6,299 nucleotides of DNA from Candidatus Zixiibacteriota bacterium. GTDB lineage: Bacteria > Zixibacteria > MSB-5A5 > SM1-73. The notes below the pieces were generated by a model. It saw only the letters and a program-made list of their open reading frames with translations, was not told the origin of the DNA and ran no database searches. A program made the position numbers and the translations under genes. The stretch covers positions 1-6,299 of the forward strand of contig JALHUP010000436.1 of NCBI GenBank assembly GCA_022866585.1, written 5' to 3'. Shown piece after piece: positions 1 through 6,079 of this stretch. Positions within the stretch are counted from its first letter, which is position 1. Every line of letters begins with the position of its first letter.

Positions 1-1523
1 GAAGGATCATCCGCGAGGACTTGATCTTTGGTCCAGTTTTTTCCGCTATTGGTGCTGTATGCAAATCTTAAATCAGTGCTTTGCATTCTTTCTACATCAG
101 CTCTGATCATAAAGTTAACATCGTGCCCGAACCAGCTATACATAGTCTCCCAAGTTCCATAGTCAGAGTCTATACTCCGATGCTCTGTTCCTACAGGCTC
201 GCCATCATCGGACATAATAAACACCGAGTCTGATGATGGACCTAATAGAGTATAGCCGATGTGAAAATCTGTCACCTTGCTTAAAGTAGTATTCTTCGAT
301 GAGAAGTCTACTGTGGTCCAATTGGGATAGAGTTGGATATTGGCGTCGGGGACGTCGACTGAGTCGATTTTCTGAGCAGGAAAACCACTGGTATCTGCCC
401 AAACATAGACTCTAATCCCGCCAGTGCCAGCTTTCCGGTAGAATAGGAACTGAGCAGATTTCAGCGAATACCCAGAGGAGGGCGTGAATCTGACATTAAA
501 CAAATCGACTTCCCATGTGTTCGGGATAGGCAAGACGTAATACGCAGTCCCGTCGTCATATCTTAAAGTATCTCTCTCCACCTGTGTATGGTTATACGCC
601 ACCCAAACACAAGCTGTGCTTTCTGGTGTAGTATGAAGAGCTGCCACCTTAGGATAGCTATCCTCATATGAATCATCAGTGAGAATTTCCATGACCTCCC
701 AAGAGCCAGGAGCGCAATAATCAGGGTTCCTGCGAAACCAGATCTCCTTATCCTCATCTGCGGATTTTCCTTTCGTCATGCCCGTGCTTTCAAATACCAC
801 ATAGACATACCCATTACTACCATAGGTTATATCTGGATGTGCCCCATCACTGCAAACTAAAACCTCATTACCCCAGGTTTCTCCAGAATCAGTAGATGTA
901 ATGGTGTATAGCCGATGCCAACCCTCCTCTTTCTGATAAGCCACCATGAGGTGTGATCCATCGTCGGTGCAAGCTGAAAAATAGGTGATAGTATCCGCAC
1001 CCGCTTTAACGTCACAAAACTCTTCAAATGTTCCGCTCTGGGTAAAGCGAGCCATTCTAATATCCCCATTTTGAGGGGAAAACAGAAAGAAAACATACAG
1101 CTTGTTGTCGATGCTTCCTGTTAAAGCCACCGGGTAAGAATACTTGAAGCCCCACCCGCTGGCAACGCCACACAGACTAAACCAAGAGGCTCCGCCATTG
1201 ACAGATTTGTAAACTTTCACGCAAGCATTGCTTGAATCGATATACGTGCTACACCTAACTGCGTATAAGTTCCCACTCGTATCATAATCGCTGGATATTC
1301 CCTGGTAAACAGGTCCAGTGGTTATCGTGTCATCATTCCCCCACCGGGAGGGTTTGAAAAATTCATTCACCTCATTTTGCGAAGAAATATCTCGGGGCAC
1401 AAAATTAGCTTTTTGGGCTGAAGGAAGCTCTCTTTTGTCGACTGCAAAGATTGCAGTCGAGACCAAAAGAGAAGAGAGAATTATCAAAAACACGAGAAAT
1501 GTTTTGTTTTTGGATGAAAACAT
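1..1523 (-). CDS. Secreted sialidase-fold (Asp-box/BNR repeat) beta-propeller protein with inserted beta-rich domain; C-terminus beyond window
   Basis: The frame is open for 507 codons from ATG at 1523 to the window edge, so the protein is partial at its C-terminus. Residues 1-27 are a classic signal peptide: a lysine pair, a hydrophobic core, then AIFA before VDK. Three Asp-boxes (S-x-[DN]-x-G-x-x-W) mark propeller blades: 107-114 (SVNGGASW), 210-217 (STDSGETW) and 490-497 (STNSGKNW). Blade strands such as HLMVAYQ (191-197) and YVYVVFES (239-246) recur between them. Residues about 320-478 are a different, beta-rich module beginning RYDDGTAYY. GGGAGG at 1529-1534 lies 5 nt before the ATG and fixes the start. 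The protein is exported, to the periplasm, surface or medium; any anchor or sorting domain would lie beyond the window. Asp-boxes are structural, so no sialidase activity is claimed: I see no arginine triad or FRIP motif. The gene follows a MITE-like repeat, and I find no convincing promoter. Confidence 0.88.
   Translation of the reverse strand, partial: MFSSKNKTFLVFLIILSSLLVSTAIFAVDKRELPSAQKANFVPRDISSQNEVNEFFKPSRWGNDDTITTGPVYQGISSDYDTSGNLYAVRCSTYIDSSNACVKVYKSVNGGASWFSLCGVASGWGFKYSYPVALTGSIDNKLYVFFLFSPQNGDIRMARFTQSGTFEEFCDVKAGADTITYFSACTDDGSHLMVAYQKEEGWHRLYTITSTDSGETWGNEVLVCSDGAHPDITYGSNGYVYVVFESTGMTKGKSADEDKEIWFRRNPDYCAPGSWEVMEILTDDSYEDSYPKVAALHTTPESTACVWVAYNHTQVERDTLRYDDGTAYYVLPIPNTWEVDLFNVRFTPSSGYSLKSAQFLFYRKAGTGGIRVYVWADTSGFPAQKIDSVDVPDANIQLYPNWTTVDFSSKNTTLSKVTDFHIGYTLLGPSSDSVFIMSDDGEPVGTEHRSIDSDYGTWETMYSWFGHDVNFMIRADVERMQSTDLRFAYSTNSGKNWTKDQVLADDP
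1429..1472 (-). other. Strong hairpin inside the signal-peptide coding region of the propeller gene
   Basis: The inner stem is a perfect 10-bp inverted repeat (1438-1447 with 1451-1460, TCGACTGCAA) around a 3-nt loop. A second 9-bp stem (1429-1437 with 1464-1472, TCTCTTTTG) stacks on it, separated only by a 3-nt bulge at 1461-1463. In the mRNA this gives about 19 base pairs over codons 18-32, which encode the end of the signal peptide and the start of the mature protein. There is no U-tract, so it is not a normal terminator. Its role (mRNA stability, translation pausing, or a relic of an inserted palindrome) is unknown. Confidence 0.7.
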
Positions 1524-1636
1524 TTTTTCCTCCCTCTTAGGTTAAAAAAGTTAGTGAAAGAAAAGTAATGGATATATCAGGCTTGAAAGATCAAAAGCAT
1601 TAACAATTATCTTCTTTGGTCACCTCCTTGTCTTAA
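1524..1636 (-). promoter_or_regulatory. Leader region of the propeller gene; ribosome binding site only
   Basis: The only clear signal is the GGGAGG ribosome binding site at 1529-1534. No hexamer pair with acceptable spacing stands out; TTGATC is present but is only 12 nt from TATATC. An isolated AAGGAGGTGACC on the minus strand (1618-1629) looks like a strong Shine-Dalgarno site but has no ORF longer than a few codons behind it. It may be a relic of a gene start displaced by the adjacent repeat. Confidence 0.4.
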
Positions 1637-1831
1637 CCTCTCCCCCTTTTAGTCTCCCTCTCCACATGTGAGACTGTGTCATAATCATGTTTTGAAGTTG
1701 TAGCCGCAATCTTCAGATTGCGTAAGTCATTGGAATTCAACATCTCGATTTCGCAGACTAAAGTCTGCGGCTACAAAAACCGAAATTCTGACACACCCTC
1801 ATGTGTGGAGAGGGGGAAATAGGGGGTGAGG
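1637..1831. repeat. MITE/REP-like composite inverted repeat, about 195 bp
   Basis: The outer arms are 1637-1685 and 1785-1831. The reverse complement of the left arm matches the right arm at roughly four positions in five, including TGACACA and TGTGGAGAGGG, and the ends read CCTCTCCCCC and GGGGGTGAGG. Nested inside is a second inverted pair, GTAGC at 1700-1704 and GCTAC at 1770-1774. Each of these is joined to its own 8-bp palindrome: CGCAATCT-tc-AGATTGCG (1705-1722) and CGCAGACT-aa-AGTCTGCG (1752-1769). The trinucleotide TAA flanks both sides (1634-1636 and 1832-1834), which could be a short target duplication. There is no coding capacity. The structure fits a non-autonomous mobile element or a BIME-type repeat pair. 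It lies between two genes in the same orientation. Confidence 0.75.
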
Positions 1832-1842
1832 TAAATCTCCTT

Positions 1843-1863
1843 CCCTCTCCTTTTAGGAGAGGG
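1843..1863. repeat. Small GC-rich hairpin repeat downstream of the aldolase/phosphatase gene
   Basis: A perfect 8-bp stem, CCCTCTCC (1843-1850) with GGAGAGGG (1856-1863), encloses the loop TTTTA. It is followed by GTCAGGGTGAGG (1864-1875), which resembles the GGGGGTGAGG end of the adjacent composite repeat and suggests a further partial copy. It sits 47 bp past the stop codon of the upstream minus-strand gene but has no T-run after it on that strand, so I do not call it an intrinsic terminator. Confidence 0.55.
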
Positions 1864-1909
1864 TCAGGGTGAGGTCATTAGAGCACCTCCAAAGGGTGGG
1901 ATTGACCAC

Positions 1910-3016
1910 CTATTTTCTTATCTTAAACTTCCCATCTAACTTTTTCATCTTTTCCACAATTCCACCATATTCAAGTTCAGAATAAGGAAGCATGGCGCAA
2001 CCGGAGAAGCCCTGTCTTCTTATCTCCATTGCCTTTTGCGAAACCTGATCGCGCACCCAGTCCCAGAAAGGCTGATCGAAGGCATCTGCCGGCTCGGTCA
2101 ATTTTCCATTTCTCATGGAGAACGCTTGGGCTGAAACTACTGGCGGTCCATCAAAGTAGGAGATTGGACAATCAGCCTTGACCGGCATCAAAGGACCCGT
2201 GTGGCTTCCTCTCATAAAACCTGCCACATAATGCCCGATGGAAAAAGGGGCTAAGACCTCGCCTGTGGCAGGAAAAGCGCCTTGAACTCTAACTAGGGCA
2301 ACCGGATCATCCTTTCCGGTATATTTTCCGGCAATGTTATGCAATCGGGTGGTGCTGACAGAAGCGGCCGGTTCACCGGTATTATTGGAATAAATGGATT
2401 CAATAACAAATCTATGATTGTCCCTCAACAATGCGGCAATATCGTATAACTCTTCGGGGGTGGAAAGTTCTATAAGCCTGTCCCCTTCGGTATGCGACAC
2501 GTCCATGATCACAAACTTAAATCCCTTGTTCATCGAAGGGGAAAGCATCAGCCCGGCACAATACATGGGATCCGCAAAAGCCAAATAGAAAGGTAAGTTG
2601 TAAGCCCCGGGCTCGGTCTTGTCCGCAGCAAATTCAATGAAAGATTCATTCGGTCTTTCATCAAATTCCATTTCAGCCACCGCTGGTCCCATTCCTTTAA
2701 CATTACCCGAGAATGCATCTTTTAAGAGGTCCTGCCCTGCACCATACAACCCTTGCTCTTTTGCCACTTTGGTCCCCTCCACAAAAGCATCCCAGGCTAA
2801 CTTGTGAATCTGTTCATTCAATGTTCCTTTTGCATGGGTCATGAGTATAGCAATATCATCCCCGGTGCTGGAAATCCTATAATCAATTACTTCTTTGGTC
2901 TTGATCCCGTGCTCATAAATGTAATTTGACACAGTTTCTTTAAGCTTTTGGCTCGGCTTAATGTGTCCGCCGATACTACCAATGTCCGCCTTGATTACAC
3001 TAACCACGATCTTCAT
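1910..3016 (-). CDS. fbp: Bifunctional fructose-1,6-bisphosphate aldolase/phosphatase (archaeal-type FBPA/P)
   Basis: This 368-residue cytosolic enzyme family condenses dihydroxyacetone phosphate with glyceraldehyde 3-phosphate and then hydrolyses the resulting fructose 1,6-bisphosphate to fructose 6-phosphate, making gluconeogenesis effectively one-way. The length is normal and full. Metal-site residues match the family: D11, H18, D53-D54, Q95, D132 and D236-D237. The Schiff-base lysine is K235 and its partner tyrosine Y232, in GKYTGKDDP. The C-terminal tyrosine of the aldolase site is Y350 in ELEYGG. Other hallmarks are YGAGQDLLKDAFSGN (91-105), ADKTEPGA (131-138) and MRGSHTGPLMPV (268-279). 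Start choice is secure: AAGGAGGT at 3023-3030 lies 6 nt before the ATG. A sigma70-like promoter precedes it and a terminator isolates it from the lipoprotein gene, so it is probably monocistronic. The family is typical of archaea and deep-branching or thermophilic bacteria; here it sits among clearly bacterial envelope genes. Confidence 0.97.
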   Translation of the reverse strand: MKIVVSVIKADIGSIGGHIKPSQKLKETVSNYIYEHGIKTKEVIDYRISSTGDDIAILMTHAKGTLNEQIHKLAWDAFVEGTKVAKEQGLYGAGQDLLKDAFSGNVKGMGPAVAEMEFDERPNESFIEFAADKTEPGAYNLPFYLAFADPMYCAGLMLSPSMNKGFKFVIMDVSHTEGDRLIELSTPEELYDIAALLRDNHRFVIESIYSNNTGEPAASVSTTRLHNIAGKYTGKDDPVALVRVQGAFPATGEVLAPFSIGHYVAGFMRGSHTGPLMPVKADCPISYFDGPPVVSAQAFSMRNGKLTEPADAFDQPFWDWVRDQVSQKAMEIRRQGFSGCAMLPYSELEYGGIVEKMKKLDGKFKIRK

Positions 3017-3067
3017 TCTTTTACCTCCTTAAATGTTGATGATTCTTTTTCAAATCTAACAGATCGC

Positions 3068-3095
3068 AATTTAACAAAAAAACCCAAAAAGTCAA
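3068..3095 (-). promoter_or_regulatory. Probable sigma70-type promoter of the FBP aldolase/phosphatase gene
   Basis: On the minus strand, TTGACT (3090-3095) is followed after 16 nt by TAAATT (3068-3073), about 50 bp upstream of the start codon at 3016. The -35 is a close match and the -10 a weaker one. The spacer is T-rich. Its position between the upstream terminator and a strong ribosome binding site (3023-3030) supports independent transcription. Inferred from sequence only. Confidence 0.55.
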
Positions 3096-3148
3096 ATGAT
3101 TTTACTTCCAGGTTTTCTTAAGGGTGAAAAATACGGCCAAGCTGAAGT

Positions 3149-3183
3149 CGTAGATCCCGCTTTGGCGGGGACTGACACTCCAT
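3149..3183. repeat. Possible small interspersed hairpin repeat
   Basis: CCCGC (3156-3160), TTTG, GCGGG (3165-3169) forms a tight GC-rich hairpin in an otherwise AT-rich spacer. It is followed by GGACTGACACTCCA. The reverse complement of that tail, TGGAGTGTCA, recurs on the plus strand at 4605-4614 in the other intercassette spacer. Composition unlike the surroundings and a shared decamer suggest a dispersed repeat, but two short matches in one window are thin evidence. Confidence 0.35.
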
Positions 3184-3226
3184 AAACAAAAATGCCCCAG
3201 CTTGTTTTGGGACAAACCGAGGCATT
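3184..3226 (-). terminator. Intrinsic terminator of cassette copy 2 (downstream of lipoprotein gene)
   Basis: On the minus strand, an uninterrupted 15-bp stem including three G-U pairs (3212-3226 with 3191-3205) carries the loop CCCAAA. It is followed directly by TTTTTGTTT. It begins 26 nt past the stop codon at 3252. It ends transcription of the barrel-lipoprotein pair before the FBP aldolase/phosphatase promoter. Confidence 0.9.
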
Positions 3227-3251
3227 GTTATCTTGAGTTTCTACAGGGAGA

Positions 3252-3821
3252 TCATAATCCACCGGAAATGGTCACCACCACAATCACGTCGAAGAATTCC
3301 ATATCATTGGGTGCATTGGGGACGATGGCATACGCAGTGAATTTACCGGACTTGACAAGATTTTTAAGAGTATCAAAATTTTGCAAGAGATCATAATAAT
3401 GGGCTAAAGTCATCTGTAAAGTGTCGCCGGACGCAACAGTTATTCCGTCCAAAATTATGGTAGCGGAACTTTTCACTGCCGCTGTGTCCGCTAAAACGCT
3501 GTCCGATGAAACGTATACCCTTCCGGTGAGGGTGTCGTCTCCGGTATTGGCTAACTTAAAGGTGAAAGAAATGTCCGCAATATCATCAATATCGTCCTTA
3601 TGGTCTTTCCATATATCCTCTTCGGTCAGATCCACAGTAAATTTGTAAAAGCTTTGGGAAGGATGGATATTTGCATCTTCCACCTCATAAATTATCACCC
3701 AGGTGCCGGAGAAAAGAAAACAACTACTTACCAAGAGTATCAGCAGAATGCATCCCCATAAACCCCATAAAGATTTTTTCTTTATCAAATTCCCAATCTC
3801 TTTCTTTTTCTTTCTATTCAT
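3252..3821 (-). CDS. Lipoprotein of the barrel-lipoprotein cassette, copy 2
   Basis: This is a 189-residue predicted outer-membrane lipoprotein of unknown function. Residues 1-17 are strongly basic and include two lysine runs. A hydrophobic helix follows and ends in a lipobox, LLVSSC, with the lipidated cysteine at C34. Residue +2 is F rather than D, so the usual rule predicts export to the outer membrane. The mature part (about 155 residues) looks like a beta-sandwich. It shares with its paralogue at 4894-5424 the motifs VDLTxExxWKD (63-73), a D-rich stretch after it, ILDG (123-126), GKFxxYAI (159-166) and a closing DxxVVV strand (178-183). ATG 3821 is preceded by AAAGGAG (3829-3835) with 7-nt spacing. 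The gene starts 19 bp after the barrel gene, so they are co-transcribed, and a terminator follows. I do not recognise a named family. Confidence 0.87.
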   Translation of the reverse strand: MNRKKKKEIGNLIKKKSLWGLWGCILLILLVSSCFLFSGTWVIIYEVEDANIHPSQSFYKFTVDLTEEDIWKDHKDDIDDIADISFTFKLANTGDDTLTGRVYVSSDSVLADTAAVKSSATIILDGITVASGDTLQMTLAHYYDLLQNFDTLKNLVKSGKFTAYAIVPNAPNDMEFFDVIVVVTISGGL

Positions 3822-3840
3822 GCTTTAACTCCTTTCGCTT

Positions 3841-4395
3841 TTATTCTTTGCCAAAATGATAGTTCAAGCCACCGGAAAGCTCCAGATTATTTCTTCCTCC
3901 GCCACCTTCCAAGCTGATTCCATGAAGTCGTGCTCTAACTTCTATCCCCAAGATGTCGGTAGGTAGAAATTCAAACCCGGTTCCAAGGGAGAGCCCTAAC
4001 TGGGTCTGATCTGCAAGCCCTTTACGCTTTAAGCTGTTTGAGTTTACTCCCAAAAGAGCGTAAAATCGACCGCGGCTAAATTCACCAGGAGTCATCAACA
4101 GCAGGTCTACTCCAAAGGAGGTGATAGTTCCGCCTTCCCGGCTCATGGATTGTCCGCCGATGTCAAAATCCTTATCTCCATACTTGGAGTAAACGAAATT
4201 GGGTTCCACTCCTAAAAACGGCAACACCGCAATTCTTCCTTTGGCTCCAAAGAGAAGCCCACTTTTCACATCCTCCTGGAATAAAGGAATGTTTACGCCT
4301 GCAAAACCGCCAATGCTAAATTTCGCTGCCGACGCCGTAGATACCATCATCAGGAGAAATAAAACTACACCGAAAACAGGAATTAATTTTTTCAT
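3841..4395 (-). CDS. Small outer-membrane beta-barrel protein, cassette copy 2
   Basis: This 184-residue protein has a signal peptide, MKKLIPVFG then a hydrophobic core, ending STASA before AKF (cleavage near residue 23). The mature part of about 160 residues shows alternating amphipathic strands typical of an eight-stranded OmpA/OmpW-like barrel: KFSIGGFAGVN, LFGAKGRIAV, EPNFVYSKY, TSFGVDLLL, RFYALLGVN, LGLSLGTGFEF, GIEVRARLH and LELSGGLNYHF. Turns are rich in G, N and D. The barrel closes with an aromatic (F181) three residues before the end. It is about 60% identical to the barrel at 5446-5997, with loops most different. The ribosome binding site is AAAGGGG (4401-4407). It is the first gene of a two-gene operon with the lipoprotein gene. 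A structural porin-like or adhesin/anchor role is possible; no function can be assigned. Confidence 0.88.
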   Translation of the reverse strand: MKKLIPVFGVVLFLLMMVSTASAAKFSIGGFAGVNIPLFQEDVKSGLLFGAKGRIAVLPFLGVEPNFVYSKYGDKDFDIGGQSMSREGGTITSFGVDLLLMTPGEFSRGRFYALLGVNSNSLKRKGLADQTQLGLSLGTGFEFLPTDILGIEVRARLHGISLEGGGGRNNLELSGGLNYHFGKE

Positions 4396-4477
4396 TTTTT
4401 CCCCTTTCTCGATTTAAATTAATTGAACTGTCACTTTCGTCCTCAAATTAACAAAATTTTGGCTTCCTTCCTTTCTA

Positions 4478-4556
4478 TTTAATGGTTTTGCAACGCACTC
4501 TCAATTTGCACAAATATAATCTGATTACATCTTGTGTCAAGAAAAATTTTTAAGAC
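4478..4556 (-). repeat. 79-bp promoter block, copy 2 (identical to 6080-6158)
   Basis: All 79 bases match the block at 6080-6158 without a mismatch or gap. It contains an AT-rich upstream element (AAAAATTTTT), the -35 and -10 hexamers and the first part of the 5' leader, including a small possible stem TGCAA/TTGCA. The 82 bp between this block and the barrel start codon align without gaps but are only about 82% identical. The identity therefore stops sharply on the leader side, and on the upstream side it stops at 4556. Confidence 0.95.
4513..4540 (-). promoter_or_regulatory. Sigma70-type promoter of cassette copy 2
   Basis: On the minus strand, a perfect -35 TTGACA (4535-4540) lies 16 nt upstream of TATATT (4513-4518), with an A/T tract (TTAAAAATTTTTC) directly upstream like an UP element. 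Transcription would start near 4506 and give a leader of about 110 nt before the barrel start at 4395. No riboswitch is recognised in the leader. Confidence 0.8.
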
Positions 4557-4798
4557 CTCTGGAAAAGTTAAATTTCTTGTTTACTATGAATGGAAAGAAG
4601 CAATGGAGTGTCAAGTTTTAGGGATTGTTGAAAAAGTGTTTTTGGAGTGCGAAAGCTTACTTTTCCGATTTTTTAAAATCCAAATGCTCCTATACCACCA
4701 CCTACACTTCGAGAAAAACTGCTCAGACGGGCACTCCAGTTTGGGTATTTCAAGAAGCTCATTTGGTTCACACGTGCAAACAATGTTTCGCGCTCCCC
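4557..4798. other. Intercassette spacer with no convincing gene
   Basis: This stretch lies between the terminator of cassette 1 and the promoter block of cassette 2. Reading frames on both strands are short, lack ribosome binding sites and run into the terminator or promoter. GGAGTG occurs twice on the plus strand (4606-4611 and 4645-4650), and its complement CACTCC occurs at 4733-4738. The stretch from 4720 to 4798 is more GC-rich than the rest and has the look of a dispersed repeat or a decayed insertion, but I cannot prove it from this window alone. Confidence 0.4.
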
Positions 4799-4835
4799 AA
4801 AAAATGTCCCGGCTTCGATTTTTCAAAGCCGGGAC
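4799..4835 (-). terminator. Intrinsic terminator of cassette copy 1
   Basis: On the minus strand, a perfect 10-bp stem, GTCCCGGCTT (4826-4835) with AAGCCGGGAC (4806-4815), encloses a 10-nt loop. It is followed by A and then six T (4799-4804). It lies 58 nt past the lipoprotein stop codon at 4894. It separates the two cassettes transcriptionally, so each depends on its own copy of the promoter. Confidence 0.92.
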
Positions 4836-4893
4836 CAGAAAAACTCTGATAACAACTTGACCCCGAAAGGAAAATCAAGTAGCACGAACACAT

Positions 4894-5424
4894 CTAGAAT
4901 ATTGTTTCCACGGCAAATACCACCACCACCGTAGCATCATAAACCCTTATATGAAACGGAACATCGGTGGCAATGGCGTATAGGGCGAATTTTCCTTTCA
5001 TTATAAGATCTCGGATGGGCTCAAGTTTCATTGCGGTCAGGGGAACCTCCACCGTGCTATCCGCAGGTATAACCAGTCCATCTAACACCAAGGTTGCGAG
5101 GGATTCGACCTCGGCTATGGTTTGCAAAGTGGTGTCTTTGTAGACGTATAGCTGTCCAGTCGCTGGGGTACTCTCATAGTTTTGAATCCAACCGTAGAAG
5201 TATAAAATGTAAATCTCGTCAAGCTTATCCTGGTTGTCTTTCCAATCTTGCTCTTGAGTTAAATCTACGAGCACGCTGTTGAAATGGGTGTCAGTGGACG
5301 CGATTTCGTTCTCTATGTCATAGTTTAGCACCAGAGTAATTCCAAAGAGCCAACAGCCGCTCAAAAGCAGGGTAGCAAAAATTGCCACCGCCAACAAAGT
5401 CCAGCTTTTTTTCTTCATCTTCAT
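4894..5424 (-). CDS. Lipoprotein of the barrel-lipoprotein cassette, copy 1
   Basis: This 176-residue predicted lipoprotein is paralogous to the one at 3252-3821. The signal is MKMKKK, a hydrophobic core and a good lipobox LLSGC with the acylated cysteine at C24. W at +2 argues for outer-membrane sorting. The mature part starts C-W-L-F, like C-F-L-F in the paralogue. It keeps VDLTxExxWKD (53-63), LDG (114-116), GKFxxYAI (144-151) and a terminal DATVVVV strand (163-169), but overall identity is only around a third. The basic N-terminal extension of copy 2 is absent. AAAGGAG at 5434-5440 lies 9 nt from the first ATG, which I prefer to the ATG two codons later. The gene follows the barrel gene by 21 bp and is followed by a terminator. 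Function unknown; probably a partner or periplasm-facing accessory of the barrel. Confidence 0.88.
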   Translation of the reverse strand: MKMKKKSWTLLAVAIFATLLLSGCWLFGITLVLNYDIENEIASTDTHFNSVLVDLTQEQDWKDNQDKLDEIYILYFYGWIQNYESTPATGQLYVYKDTTLQTIAEVESLATLVLDGLVIPADSTVEVPLTAMKLEPIRDLIMKGKFALYAIATDVPFHIRVYDATVVVVFAVETIF

Positions 5425-5445
5425 CAGGTTCTGCTCCTTTCTTTT

Positions 5446-5997
5446 TTATTCTCTGCCGAAATAATAATTTAGACCGCCGGACACCTCTAGATAAGCTTTC
5501 CCCCCCTCTCCCACCTTGATGGCATGATATCTGGCTCTAATCTCCAAGCCCAGAATCTCGGTGGGGAGGAATTCAAAGCCGGTTCCAAGCGTCCACCCCA
5601 ATCCGGTTTCGTTTGAGAATCCTTTGCGTTTGTAAGTATTGAAATTTATTCCGGTCAATCCGTAAAATTTCACCTTGCTCATTCCGGACATTGAGCCCAC
5701 AAGAAGATCGGCACCAAATGAAGTAATGTCTCCACCTTCCTGCGGATACGTTTTCTCCCGGACCCCCACATCTTTGCCTGCATATTTGGCAAAGACGAAG
5801 TTGGGTTCAAGTGCCAAAAATGGAAGAAGAGGGATTCTGCCTTTGGCTCCAAAAAGAGCTCCACTTTTGGCATCCTGCTGAACTAAGGGAAGGTTCAATC
5901 CGGCAAAGGCGCCTATGCTGAATTTCCTGGCAGATGCCGTAGATACTATCAACAAGAGAAATAAGATTGTACCGAAAACAGGAATTAATTTTTTCAT
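5446..5997 (-). CDS. Small outer-membrane beta-barrel protein, cassette copy 1
   Basis: This 183-residue protein has a signal peptide that starts MKKLIPVFG, as in copy 2, and ends STASA before RKF. Mature strands are KFSIGAFAGLN, LFGAKGRIPL, LEPNFVFAKY, TSFGADLLV, VKFYGLTGIN, GLGWTLGTGFEF, GLEIRARYH and LEVSGGLNYYF, consistent with a small eight-stranded barrel of the OmpA/OmpW type ending in an aromatic strand. The identity of about 60% with the barrel at 3841-4395 is concentrated in strands. The region around residues 76-86 and that after DLL are divergent, as expected for exposed loops. The ribosome binding site is AAAGGGG (6003-6009). The nucleotide sequence around the start is identical to copy 2 for about 46 bp. 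First gene of a two-gene operon; no specific substrate or ligand can be inferred. Confidence 0.88.
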   Translation of the reverse strand: MKKLIPVFGTILFLLLIVSTASARKFSIGAFAGLNLPLVQQDAKSGALFGAKGRIPLLPFLALEPNFVFAKYAGKDVGVREKTYPQEGGDITSFGADLLVGSMSGMSKVKFYGLTGINFNTYKRKGFSNETGLGWTLGTGFEFLPTEILGLEIRARYHAIKVGEGGKAYLEVSGGLNYYFGRE

Positions 5998-6079
5998 TTT
6001 TTCCCCTTTCTCGATTCAAATTGATTGAACTGCTACGTTCATTTTTAAATTACGAAATTTTTGGCATCCCTCCTTTCTG

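Noticed and set aside
1318..1545. 75-codon plus-strand reading frame opposite the propeller gene start
   Set aside because: It is antisense to a well-supported signal peptide and ribosome binding site and shows no features of its own.
1618..1629. GGTCACCTCCTT on the plus strand resembles the 3' end of 16S rRNA
   Set aside because: Only 12 nt match and no rRNA sequence precedes it. On the minus strand it is simply a Shine-Dalgarno-like sequence without an ORF.
1843..1863. Hairpin as terminator of the FBP aldolase/phosphatase gene
   Set aside because: The stem is good, but no T-run follows it on the minus strand, so it is better described as a repeat.
4515..4520. Perfect TATAAT on the plus strand within the promoter block
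   Set aside because: No suitable -35 lies 16-18 nt upstream on the plus strand and there is no plus-strand gene to serve. It is the complement of the minus-strand -10 region.
4611..4826. 71-codon minus-strand reading frame
   Set aside because: Its start lies within the terminator hairpin of cassette 1. It has no ribosome binding site and a Cys/Trp/Ser-rich translation typical of noncoding DNA.
4534..4860. 108-codon plus-strand reading frame
   Set aside because: It starts inside the invariant minus-strand promoter and reads through the minus-strand terminator stem. It has no ribosome binding site and a composition unlike a protein gene.
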